In this document: positions 1-6,518 of the stretch, one piece after another
Layout of the letters: every line of letters starts with the position of its first letter
How positions within the stretch are numbered: position 1 is the stretch's first letter
Source of the DNA: Candidatus Gorgonimonas leptogorgiae
GTDB lineage: Bacteria; Pseudomonadota; Gammaproteobacteria; Pseudomonadales; Endozoicomonadaceae
Direction: 5' to 3'
Length of the DNA: 8,928 nucleotides
Assembly: GCA_929200515.1 (NCBI GenBank)
Contig: CAKNAD010000113.1
Coordinates: 1-8,928, forward strand
Notes under the pieces: model-generated
What the model saw: only the letters and a program-made list of their open reading frames with translations
Database searches by the model: none
Told to the model about the DNA's origin: nothing
Made by a program: the position numbers and the translations under genes

Positions 1-573
1 ATTTTTTGAAATCTCTACTTTAAAGCTATAGTCTTCTAGTGTTGCTGTTGCTTCGGTTGCCTGCTCAGTAGTTTTAATTTGTAAATTGCCAAGGGAATAA
101 ACTCGTAATTTTTCTAATTCACTAGTATATTCGTTTTCTGTAACTTCTTGTTGGTTATCATTATATGTATGCAGTGTTGTTGACTTTAAATCTTTAGGCG
201 AGTTTTTTAATATGTCTTGTTTTGACTTCGTATACTGTCCTTTTCGTAGATGATTTGGTTTTTCGGCTATTGGTGGTTTTGGAGCTATTGATGGTTCTGG
301 AGATATTTCCCTATCTTTTACTGATTTTGCAATATCATCTGCTAAAGTTGTAGTTGCATTAGTAGTCTCATCATTATACAAAACAGTTTCTTTAAACGAT
401 TTATCACTGTTGTTACGATTGAAATAAGATTTTATGCTGTTATATATTTTTAGTAGCCTATTGCCCTTCTTTTGTTCGATATTTTCTGTATTTTTAGTTT
501 CATCAGAAGGATTATTGGTATTATTTTTTATGTTATAATTATTGTGTTTTTGGAATAGTTTTGGCAAACGCAT
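1..573 (-). CDS. Partial CDS: Lys/Pro-rich, mosaic paralog of the two downstream-numbered family genes (3' end off window)
   Basis: I do not recognise a named family. The ATG is at 573, preceded by AAGG with a 7-nt spacer, and 191 codons stay open to base 1, where the window cuts the gene. Residues 1-70 are Asn/Lys-rich and resemble the start of the 1238-aa protein: HNNYNI versus HNNSYNI, then NNT, KSYF and KETVLYND versus KKTVFYSD. Residues 91-106 hold SPEPSIAPKPPIAEKP, a Lys/Pro linker like those of both neighbours. From about residue 107 the sequence follows the 578-aa protein, and residues 142-191 (QEVTENEYTSELEKLR onward) are almost identical to its residues 187-236. That stretch is the beginning of the shared C-terminal module, so the missing part probably encodes the rest of it. 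No signal peptide or membrane segment is visible. The gene has its own copy of the conserved leader. Confidence is high that it is a real gene; its function is unknown. Confidence 0.85.
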   Translation of the reverse strand, partial: MRLPKLFQKHNNYNIKNNTNNPSDETKNTENIEQKKGNRLLKIYNSIKSYFNRNNSDKSFKETVLYNDETTNATTTLADDIAKSVKDREISPEPSIAPKPPIAEKPNHLRKGQYTKSKQDILKNSPKDLKSTTLHTYNDNQQEVTENEYTSELEKLRVYSLGNLQIKTTEQATEATATLEDYSFKVEISKN

Positions 574-640
574 ATAATATCCTTATTATTTAGATTTATT
601 TTATGGATTACGGCAAATTTTAGTTAAAAATAAGTAATTT
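574..640 (-). promoter_or_regulatory. Conserved family leader: putative promoter plus RBS of the partial gene
   Basis: Reading the minus strand, this stretch carries TTGCCGTAA (608-616), then a TAAAAT box, then AAATAATAAGG and a 7-nt spacer before the ATG. Closely related sequence precedes the starts at 4439 and 6518. The TAAAAT box is the likely -10, which would give a leader of about 20 nt that keeps the Shine-Dalgarno sequence. No good TTGACA -35 is visible. Conservation is seen directly; the promoter role is inferred. Confidence 0.5.
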
Positions 641-722
641 TTTGCTTATTAAACAAGGCACCTACTTTGGCTATTTATATTCATACTAAACTAAAAAGTA
701 ATAACGCAGTTTAAAGGCTAAT
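641..722. other. Short intergenic remainder between the 1238-aa gene stop and the next leader
   Basis: About 80 bp of A+T-rich sequence lies downstream of the TAG at 723-725. I see no convincing hairpin with a U-tract, so no terminator is called for the 1238-aa gene. Read-through into the partial gene is possible. Confidence 0.5.
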
Positions 723-3700
723 CTAATCATCTTCGTTGACTAAATGCGGATGTTTTTTCTTAATGTGATTTTTAATTTCATCATCGTTGCAAGTTAATAA
801 TTCACGTAATAAAGACTCTTGATCTATTAGATCTATAGTCTTAAATATGTTAAGGTATTCTGCTTTTTTTATAGAACGATCATCAATAATGTTTATTATG
901 CATTTAACAAGTTTTGGTTGATGTTCCTTATTGTTCATTAGGTTTTCGTCAATATATTCTATAGCATTAAAATTGTTTTTAGTCGCTTCTAATGCAATAT
1001 CTAAATCATTACGTATCTCATCGCTGGCATATTGTAATAATAAGCCATTAATAGCAACTAACTCTCGTGTTTTTTCTTTATTGGTAAACCAATCAGGGTA
1101 ATGGTTTCTTACAAATTCTATTATTGAGCTATTTTTGTATTTTAGTAATGCTTTTAATGCAGGTTCTTGATTATTAGCGTCTATATCATTAATTAACTTT
1201 TGTAGCTCTGTTTGATCTATCTTGTTACTAAACTTGTTGCTTGCATTTCCAAGTTTATCAACAATAGAAAGCATAGCTGTGAGTTGTTTATCTGTAATAT
1301 TATAAAATTTGTAATTACAAGACACTAAGATAAAATATAACAGAAAATCATTTTTACTTTGGTTTGAGGAAATATTAGCTAGTCGCTGTTTTAATTTAGA
1401 AAAATCCCACTTAGTATATTTTATTGGTATGTGACGAATATCTACATCTAAATTCATAATTGAGTTTATAGATGAAATTAACTTTGGTAACTTATCTAAC
1501 ATTGCTTCTCTAGTTTCTATATGCGGTATTTCTATTGTAAGTATTCCTGTAGACTCTTCTGCTGTTGCCTTAATATCTCCTGCATTTTTTGATAATTCAA
1601 GAAACTGTAATAATTGAGTAAAAAACCAAAAGCGTTGTAGTTTTCCTTCCGAATATACATCATAATCGTCAAGTGTTAATTTATCCGATAGTTTTACTTT
1701 TAATGTCCGTCCTTTACCAGCTTCTGCATTTTCTAACATTTCTATAGTGCAAGCATGAACTCCTAGCTGTAATGTTGCTATGGTTGCTTGTTCCATAGCA
1801 ATCATTTTTATTTTATTCTTATTGTTACTTTTTAATTTATTAAATTCGCTAATACATTTTGTTTCTATAACTTGTTGTTGGTTGTCATTATTAAATTCTA
1901 TGACATCAACCCTGTTATATGTTTTAATTGCACCTAATCCAGAATTAAGTGCTACCGGTGTTAAAGCATCGATAAATTCTTTATGTATCCAAAAAATGCA
2001 ATCATGTAGGCTGTTAATATCTTGTATAGAGGTGGGCAGATTAAGTTTTTGAATGTTAGTAAATATTTCTTGTGCATTTTTTAATAATTGATCGAAATCA
2101 CCTTTATTTGTTGTGTTTTTAGATATATCACTAAATTGTTGTTGTATTTTGCTAATATCGTTATTAACTTTATTTTTAATATTTTTAAATTGAGTTTCTA
2201 ATACTGTTAAATCTTGTAATTTTTTTTCTAAGTTTGCATCTTTTATTCCTGGTTTAATGCCTAATTGTAAAAATTGTTTATAGCCTGAAAGAAATAATTC
2301 AAAATGAGCAAACATCTGCTCCGCTTCTTTTTTAGCCTCAGCAATAGCCTCTAATCTATAAGGCATCATCGATAACGACATTATACCTTTTTCTGTAAAG
2401 CATCTACTCATCATAGTTTCAGCAGCAAAAAAATCTAGCAACCTATAATTTAAATCATTAAGGTTTTTAAATGCTTCATCAGGGCGATTAAATTTAAGAT
2501 TAGGAATCGGGCGTTTGGGGGCAGATGAGGATCTTGGTTCATAGTTGGCTGTAACTGTGGATTTCATGTTTGTAAGTTTATCAGCAAATTCATTACCTTG
2601 AATAATATAAGCACCAGAAGTACCAGTAAAGCTACAACAAGCCATAGTAACTATTTCATTACTATTTTGCAGGATATTAAATTGATCTTTTGCAATTAGG
2701 CAAGGTTTTTCTTGTTGGCGTAAAGTAATAGCTACGTGATCGTTAGTACCACCTTGTTTGAAAACAAAGCCACCCACTTTTTTTAAGAAGCTATCTTCTA
2801 GCATCCAATCTTCGCCATGGTCAGCTACTATAATAGCTCCTTCGGGAATTGATTCTGCATCTTGTTGAGATTTAACATAGCATAATTTGCCACTACAAAA
2901 ACCTTCGCTAACTAAAGTTCCAGTAGCCATGGGGTCTGTTGGTGCTTCAATAGCAAAATTTACTCCCCCAGTTAAAACTGTTAGTGGTCGCAACTGAACA
3001 GCATAGACTTCGCCATTTTTATCTATAGCAAACTCAAAATCAGCTGGGCAAAGTAGCATATCTTCGCCTAGCTTAATATAGCTTTGTATTTGTTTTAATT
3101 GTTTATCGGTAAGTTTAATACTATTAGGGTCTATGGCTAAATCTTGTGGATCTTCGGTAAAGTTATTAGCAGTTGTATAATTTAAACTAAATTGTTTAGT
3201 TACATTTCCTTCAATAAACTCAGAGGTGAATTCTTTATTTTCATTTGATACCAAATATGTATAGGGTGTTACTCCTTCTAAACCGCTTACTCCACCCTTA
3301 GGTTGCCCAGGAACAAATTCAATTTTACATCGTGAATCATTTTGCGAGGTACGACTCATTGCTACGCCACCAAAACTGCAATCAATGCATTTTTGAAAAA
3401 TTAATGCCATAGGTTGAGGTGCTGACACTGGGCAAACATTCGGCTGAAATCCAGAAGCTAAAACTTCTAAGCATGTTTGTAGAATATCTGCCTTGCCATG
3501 AACTACAGATTCGAATTTTCCTGCTTGAGCATCGCCTAGGCTATCTTCTTTAATTCCTGAGCTTCTTACAATAACTGCATCGTTTGGATCTAATTTTCCA
3601 AGTAGTTTATTATAGCTTTGTCTAATTGATTCTGCACCTTGCGAGCCTTTAATTTGATTATAAAAGTTATCACTTACAATGAACTCACTAAGCTTTTTTA

Positions 3701-4439
3701 AATAATAGTTACGTCGTTCTGGATTATTTGCATATAAAGTTTGAATTTTTTGTTTTATGTTATATATATTGACTTTAGTTAAACTAAAATTTTCAATATC
3801 ATCAATAACCGACTTTAGACTGTTTATGTCTAAATTATGATGCTCTAAATTGTTAATTAAGTTAACATCGATAGTTTCAAACTCTGGAACTTTCATACCC
3901 GCATTTTGTATACGATGCAAGGCTGCTCCCTTACCACCAACTCTAGCACGACTAAATGCACCTGTATCATTTATTTGAGTATTACTTACCTGTTTGCTAG
4001 TAATTTTATCTATATTTAATTTTCTATTAAGTATTTTGGGTTTTGGGGCTATCGAAGGTTTTTCAGCTGATGTTAAGTTTCGTAATGTTGCAGGTTTCGA
4101 AGCTACTTTTGCTTTTTTCCATCTTGCAGGTTTCGAAGCTACATTTAGTTTTTGCTCTGTTGTTGGATTTATAGATACTTCTGTATTATTAACTGTTACT
4201 GATTTTGTTGTAGTATTAGCTATTGAAGGTGTATTTGAATTGTCGCTATAAAAAACAGTTTTTTTATACTGTTTTTCCTTGTTTTTAAAGCCGAAATAAG
4301 ATTTTATTTTGTTAGCTGTTTTTTTTACTAGTTTCTTGGTACTATTTATTTTTTTACTTTTAGTTTTATCAGAAGATTTCTTGGTATTGTTTGTTATGTT
4401 ATAACTATTATTATGTCCTAAGTTTATTTTGATGCCCAT
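723..4439 (-). CDS. PEP synthase/PPDK-like ATP-binding and phosphohistidine protein with lineage-specific C-terminal module
   Basis: This 1238-aa protein is a candidate phosphotransferase. Residues 1-155 are low-complexity and Lys/Asn-rich, with VASKPA twice (100-105, 112-117) and KPSIAPKPK (127-135). Residues ~160-490 match the PPDK/PEP synthase N-terminal ATP-binding domain: VGGKGA (167-172), VRSSG (291-295) followed by ED and AGKFES (306-311), VSGLEGVTP (384-392), and FEFAI with VQLRPLT (468-487). Residues ~503-616 match the mobile PEP-utilizer domain, with the phosphorylatable His568 in GGTNDHVAI (563-571); most relatives have GG-x-T/S-x-H-aA-I there. The PEP/pyruvate-binding barrel of true PEP synthase and PPDK is absent. 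Instead come a predicted helical stretch (~655-850) and a module (857-1238) homologous to the 578-aa neighbour. ATP-grasp plus His without the barrel recalls rifampin phosphotransferases, but the middle and C-terminal parts differ, so the acceptor is unknown. The start is well supported by AAGGG 9 nt upstream of the ATG. No signal peptide or membrane segment is seen. The domain call is confident; the cellular role and secretion are inference. Confidence 0.9.
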   Translation of the reverse strand: MGIKINLGHNNSYNITNNTKKSSDKTKSKKINSTKKLVKKTANKIKSYFGFKNKEKQYKKTVFYSDNSNTPSIANTTTKSVTVNNTEVSINPTTEQKLNVASKPARWKKAKVASKPATLRNLTSAEKPSIAPKPKILNRKLNIDKITSKQVSNTQINDTGAFSRARVGGKGAALHRIQNAGMKVPEFETIDVNLINNLEHHNLDINSLKSVIDDIENFSLTKVNIYNIKQKIQTLYANNPERRNYYLKKLSEFIVSDNFYNQIKGSQGAESIRQSYNKLLGKLDPNDAVIVRSSGIKEDSLGDAQAGKFESVVHGKADILQTCLEVLASGFQPNVCPVSAPQPMALIFQKCIDCSFGGVAMSRTSQNDSRCKIEFVPGQPKGGVSGLEGVTPYTYLVSNENKEFTSEFIEGNVTKQFSLNYTTANNFTEDPQDLAIDPNSIKLTDKQLKQIQSYIKLGEDMLLCPADFEFAIDKNGEVYAVQLRPLTVLTGGVNFAIEAPTDPMATGTLVSEGFCSGKLCYVKSQQDAESIPEGAIIVADHGEDWMLEDSFLKKVGGFVFKQGGTNDHVAITLRQQEKPCLIAKDQFNILQNSNEIVTMACCSFTGTSGAYIIQGNEFADKLTNMKSTVTANYEPRSSSAPKRPIPNLKFNRPDEAFKNLNDLNYRLLDFFAAETMMSRCFTEKGIMSLSMMPYRLEAIAEAKKEAEQMFAHFELFLSGYKQFLQLGIKPGIKDANLEKKLQDLTVLETQFKNIKNKVNNDISKIQQQFSDISKNTTNKGDFDQLLKNAQEIFTNIQKLNLPTSIQDINSLHDCIFWIHKEFIDALTPVALNSGLGAIKTYNRVDVIEFNNDNQQQVIETKCISEFNKLKSNNKNKIKMIAMEQATIATLQLGVHACTIEMLENAEAGKGRTLKVKLSDKLTLDDYDVYSEGKLQRFWFFTQLLQFLELSKNAGDIKATAEESTGILTIEIPHIETREAMLDKLPKLISSINSIMNLDVDIRHIPIKYTKWDFSKLKQRLANISSNQSKNDFLLYFILVSCNYKFYNITDKQLTAMLSIVDKLGNASNKFSNKIDQTELQKLINDIDANNQEPALKALLKYKNSSIIEFVRNHYPDWFTNKEKTRELVAINGLLLQYASDEIRNDLDIALEATKNNFNAIEYIDENLMNNKEHQPKLVKCIINIIDDRSIKKAEYLNIFKTIDLIDQESLLRELLTCNDDEIKNHIKKKHPHLVNEDD
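726..1871 (-). other. Shared C-terminal module, copy in the 1238-aa protein (residues 857-1238)
   Basis: This block aligns along its length with residues 187-578 of the 578-aa protein. Shared landmarks in order are KGRTLKVKLSD (909-919), GKLQRFWFFTQLLQ (932-945), SKNDFLLYF (1028-1036), KIDQTEL (1073-1079), SSIIEFVRNHYPDWFTNKEK (1104-1123), NGLLLQYASDEIRND (1131-1145), and the terminal LVNEDD. I cannot assign it to a known fold. It looks helical and soluble. It occurs both with a dikinase-like core and without one, so it behaves as an independent domain. Confidence 0.75.
989..1133 (-). repeat. High-identity block shared with 5057-5201
   Basis: These 145 bp align without gaps to 5057-5201 with 11 mismatches by hand count (~92%). 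Flanking parts of the same module are visibly more diverged. The block encodes the SSIIEFVR...NGLLLQYASDEIRND stretch. Purifying selection or gene conversion between paralogs could explain the patch. Confidence 0.8.
2592..2933 (-). other. PEP-utilizer mobile (phosphohistidine) domain, residues ~503-616
   Basis: The domain follows the family pattern: an early G-x-x-x-S-G-x-x segment (SEGFCSGKLCYV), AIIVADHGEDWM, GGFVFKQGG, then the catalytic histidine. His568 is encoded at 2736-2738. The usual T/S-x-H-aA context is TNDHVAI, and LRQQEKPCLIA replaces the common aRe-GIPavvg. The histidine is intact, so phosphotransfer is chemically plausible. Confidence 0.8.
2970..3962 (-). other. PPDK/PEP synthase N-terminal ATP-binding domain, residues ~160-490
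   Basis: Family landmarks appear in the usual order: the glycine-rich VGGKGAAL near the start, the VRSSG-x-x-ED triad region, AGKFESVV, MALIFQKC-x(4)-FGGVAMSR, VSGLEGVTPY, and a terminal FEFAIDKNGEVYAVQLRP that matches the E-x-A-x(6)-YxLQxRP signature. The essential Arg of VRSS (R292) and the Glu and Gln-Arg of the C-terminal signature (E469, Q482, R484) are retained. Confidence 0.82.
4088..4142 (-). repeat. 19-bp direct repeat pair inside the Lys/Pro linker
   Basis: An exact 19-bp sequence occurs at 4088-4106 and again at 4124-4142, 36 bp (12 codons) apart and in frame. Each copy encodes the VASKPA motif. It is a small in-frame duplication in the linker ahead of the dikinase core. Confidence 0.85.
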
Positions 4440-4508
4440 ATAAAAATACCCTTATTATTTATATTTATTTTATAAATTACGGCATTTTATATTTAAAAAT
4501 AAGTTAAT
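4440..4508 (-). promoter_or_regulatory. Conserved family leader: putative promoter plus RBS of the 1238-aa gene
   Basis: On the minus strand this contains ATGCCGTAA (4477-4485; the other two copies have TTGCCGTAA), a TATAAAAT box at 4467-4474, and AATAATAAGGG with a 9-nt spacer to the ATG. The TATAAAAT box at this distance would start transcription about 20 nt before the ATG. The conservation among three paralogs is seen; the promoter role is inferred. Confidence 0.5.
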
Positions 4509-4552
4509 TAGTACTCTATTTTTTTAGATTAGACTTTAGAATTTATTTAGAG

Positions 4553-4575
4553 TTTTTTAACTGGATGTTAAAAAA
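4553..4575. repeat. Small A/T inverted repeat
   Basis: TTTTTTAAC and GTTAAAAAA form a perfect 9-bp inverted repeat around a 5-nt loop. Almost every pair is A:T, so the hairpin would be weak. It lies in the 342-bp gap between the 578-aa and 1238-aa genes. It may be nothing more than A+T-rich chance. Confidence 0.3.
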
Positions 4576-4639
4576 AATATTAAATAAAACAGGGATATTT
4601 ACAGTTATCTACATTTAGCTAATTTCAATATTTATAGTT

Positions 4640-4705
4640 AAAACTAAAAATGCCTATTATAAAATTGTATATACACCTTTTACTTGAAGGTGTATAAGGC
4701 ATAAA
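4640..4705 (-). terminator. Bulged hairpin, candidate terminator of the 578-aa gene
   Basis: A perfect 10-bp inverted repeat (TATACACCTT 4670-4679, AAGGTGTATA 4687-4696, 7-nt loop) is enclosed by a second pairing, ATGCCT (4650-4655) with AGGCAT (4697-4702). The two stems are contiguous on one side, with a 14-nt bulge on the other. On the minus strand the outer stem is followed by TTTTTAGTTTT. It lies about 80 nt after the TAG at 4782-4784. The structure is clear in the sequence; the terminator role is inferred, and the bulge is unusual for a simple Rho-independent terminator. Confidence 0.5.
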
Positions 4706-4781
4706 AAATAGATTACTTGTTTCACAAACCCAAACTTACTTGTTGAAAATTTGCAACTGCCTATTAAGCTAAAAAGCTAAT

Positions 4782-6518
4782 CTAATCATCTTCGTTGACT
4801 AAATCTGGATATTTTTCCGCAATATAATTGCTAATTTTAGAATCGTCGCATGTTGATAAATTATCTAATACAGATTTTTTATCAGATAAATAAATTTGAT
4901 CTATAATCTCAAATATTTTAGAGTATTCATCTTTTTTTATTCCAGGAAAATTAACAATATTTAGTACACCATTAACAAAGCTTGATGGAAACTCTTTATG
5001 CTTAACTAGGTTTTCATCAGCATCATTCATCGCCCTGAAATGATTTTTAACAGCTGCTAATGCAATATCTGAGTCATTACGTATTTCATCGCTAGCATAT
5101 TGTAATAATAAGCCATTAACAGCAACTAACTCTTGCATTTTTTCTTTATTAGTAAACCAATCAGGGTGATGGCTTCTTACAAATTCTATTATTGAGCTAT
5201 TATTGAATCTTAGTAATGCTTTTAATACAGTTTCTTGATTATTAATATCTATATTATTAATTAACTCTTCCAGCTCTGTTTGATCTATCTTTCTATTAAA
5301 AGGATCTTGACCTTTTTTTGCTCCAACTTTATTAACAATATTAAAAATAGCATTGAGTTGTTTATCTTCAATTTCAGAAAGGTCTTGTTCATGAGATATG
5401 AAGCTAAAATATAACAGAAAATCGTTTTTACTTTGTTCTGAAGAAATATCATTTAGTTTTTGTTGTAATACAGAAAAATTCCACTCCTCATATTCTACAC
5501 CCACCATAATTTCTATATTTCTAGCTAAAGGTTGAAACGTATTTAGTGCTGAAACAAACTTTGGCAACTTATCTAGCATTTCTTTGTTATTTTTTATATT
5601 CGATATTTCTATTGTAAGTGTTCCTGTAGCTTTTTCGAAAGATGCTTTTATATCATCTGCATTTTTTGAGAGCCCAGTATTTTGTAATAATTGTGTTAAA
5701 AACCAACAGCGTTTTAATTTTCCTTGCGTATAACTCAGATATTCTTCATTATTTTCATCAATCTCATCAGAGAGTGTTAATTTTAATGTTTGTCCTTTAT
5801 CTGCTTCTACATTTTTTGAAATCTCTACTTTAAAGCTATAGTCTTCTAGTGTTGCTGTTGCTTCGATTGCCTGCTCAGTAGTTTTAATTTGTAATTCGCC
5901 AGGGAGAGAAACTCGTAATTTTTCTAATTCACTAGTATATTCGTTTTCTGTAACTTCTTGTTTATTGGTAATATTGTCTGCGTGCTGTATTGTTGGCTTA
6001 AAATCTTTAGACGAGTTTTGTAAGATGTTTGGTTTTGGCTGATATTGTCCTCGTTGCAGATGTTTTGGTTTTGTAGCTATTGATGGTTTCGGTTTTGGAG
6101 CTACTAGTGGTTTGCTTGGTGTAGTTGTATCTGGATCTTTTTGCTGTTTTTTAAACTCGTGGTTTCGATTATATTGTTTTTTTTGTAGACTTAGTGGTTT
6201 TGAAGCTACTAGCGGTTTTGACAACTTGTTTGGTTGTGTAGCTGTTGCTGATTGTAAATCTACTTTCTTAACTTTTACTGGCTTGGGTGTAATACTATCT
6301 ACAGATCGTTCATCTAGGTTCTTGTTATTAGTATCTATTTGGTGCTCACCGCTGGAATTTTTTTTAGAAGTTACATAGTTACCTTGATTTTCAAATCGTG
6401 CTATTAACCTACTGACTTTACTTTTTTGAGATGGCTTGCTTGTACTTTGAGTGCTAGAAGATGAGTCTTCAGTAAGCTTGTGAGCATGACTATTTGTATT
6501 TGAATTTACAGGTTTCAT
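4782..6518 (-). CDS. Hypothetical Lys/Pro-rich protein with the shared C-terminal module
   Basis: This 578-aa protein is not a family I can name. Residues 1-185 are Ser/Lys/Pro-rich and look disordered. They include SKPLVASKPLSLQKKQY (100-116), SKPLVAPKPKPSIATKPKH (135-153) and GQYQPKP, which are Lys/Pro repeats like those of its paralogs. Residues 187-578 are homologous to the last ~380 residues of the 1238-aa protein, with KGQTLKLTLSD (241-251), GKLKRCWFLTQLLQ (266-279), SKNDFLLYF (363-371), SSIIEFVRSHHPDWFTNKEK (441-460) and a terminal LVNEDD. It has no kinase or dikinase core, signal peptide or membrane segment. The start is strongly supported by AAGGAG 8 nt before the ATG. It is flanked by the kinase gene (147 bp upstream) and the dikinase-like gene (342 bp downstream), all on one strand. 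It may be an adaptor or effector that works through the shared module; this is inference. Confidence 0.88.
   Translation of the reverse strand: MKPVNSNTNSHAHKLTEDSSSSTQSTSKPSQKSKVSRLIARFENQGNYVTSKKNSSGEHQIDTNNKNLDERSVDSITPKPVKVKKVDLQSATATQPNKLSKPLVASKPLSLQKKQYNRNHEFKKQQKDPDTTTPSKPLVAPKPKPSIATKPKHLQRGQYQPKPNILQNSSKDFKPTIQHADNITNKQEVTENEYTSELEKLRVSLPGELQIKTTEQAIEATATLEDYSFKVEISKNVEADKGQTLKLTLSDEIDENNEEYLSYTQGKLKRCWFLTQLLQNTGLSKNADDIKASFEKATGTLTIEISNIKNNKEMLDKLPKFVSALNTFQPLARNIEIMVGVEYEEWNFSVLQQKLNDISSEQSKNDFLLYFSFISHEQDLSEIEDKQLNAIFNIVNKVGAKKGQDPFNRKIDQTELEELINNIDINNQETVLKALLRFNNSSIIEFVRSHHPDWFTNKEKMQELVAVNGLLLQYASDEIRNDSDIALAAVKNHFRAMNDADENLVKHKEFPSSFVNGVLNIVNFPGIKKDEYSKIFEIIDQIYLSDKKSVLDNLSTCDDSKISNYIAEKYPDLVNEDD
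4785..5960 (-). other. Shared C-terminal module, copy in the 578-aa protein (residues 187-578)
   Basis: This is the second full copy of the module and makes up two thirds of its protein. Compared with the other copy it has a few small indels, for example an extra LARN-x-EIMVGVEYEE region near 331-345 and KKGQDP near 401-406. Its first 150 bp (5811-5960) also match bases 1-150 of the window closely, so at least three genes here carry the beginning of the module. Confidence 0.75.
5811..5960 (-). repeat. 150-bp near-identical repeat of window bases 1-150
   Basis: Bases 1-150 and 5811-5960 align without gaps with 7 mismatches by hand count (~95%), mostly clustered at 85-98 of the first copy. The similarity continues more weakly to about 6071 (matching about 250). 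The partner may extend beyond the window start. Confidence 0.85.

Noticed and set aside
574..616. TTGCCG as a -35 with CTAAAT 17 nt downstream as -10
   Set aside because: That pairing would place the transcription start inside the Shine-Dalgarno sequence, so the upstream TATAAAAT-like box is a better -10.
1780..2052. 90-codon open frame on the plus strand
   Set aside because: It is antisense to the dikinase-like gene, with hydrophobic low-complexity content expected from the complement of Asn/Lys-rich codons. There is no ribosome site or family resemblance.
2592..3962. Housekeeping PEP synthase (ppsA) or pyruvate phosphate dikinase (ppdK)
   Set aside because: The PEP/pyruvate-binding barrel is missing, the N-terminus is a disordered Lys/Pro region, and the C-terminus is shared with a non-enzymatic neighbour, so the metabolic gene names are not justified.
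3994..4251. 85-codon open frame on the plus strand with repeated GFEATF
   Set aside because: It is the complement of the VASKPA repeats and Lys/Pro linker of the gene on the other strand. The repeats are inherited from that gene.
5642..5833. 63-codon open frame on the plus strand
   Set aside because: It is antisense to the shared module of the 578-aa gene. No Shine-Dalgarno and no recognisable product.
6112..6378. 88-codon open frame on the plus strand
   Set aside because: It is antisense to the Lys/Pro-rich linker of the 578-aa gene, an artefact of biased composition.
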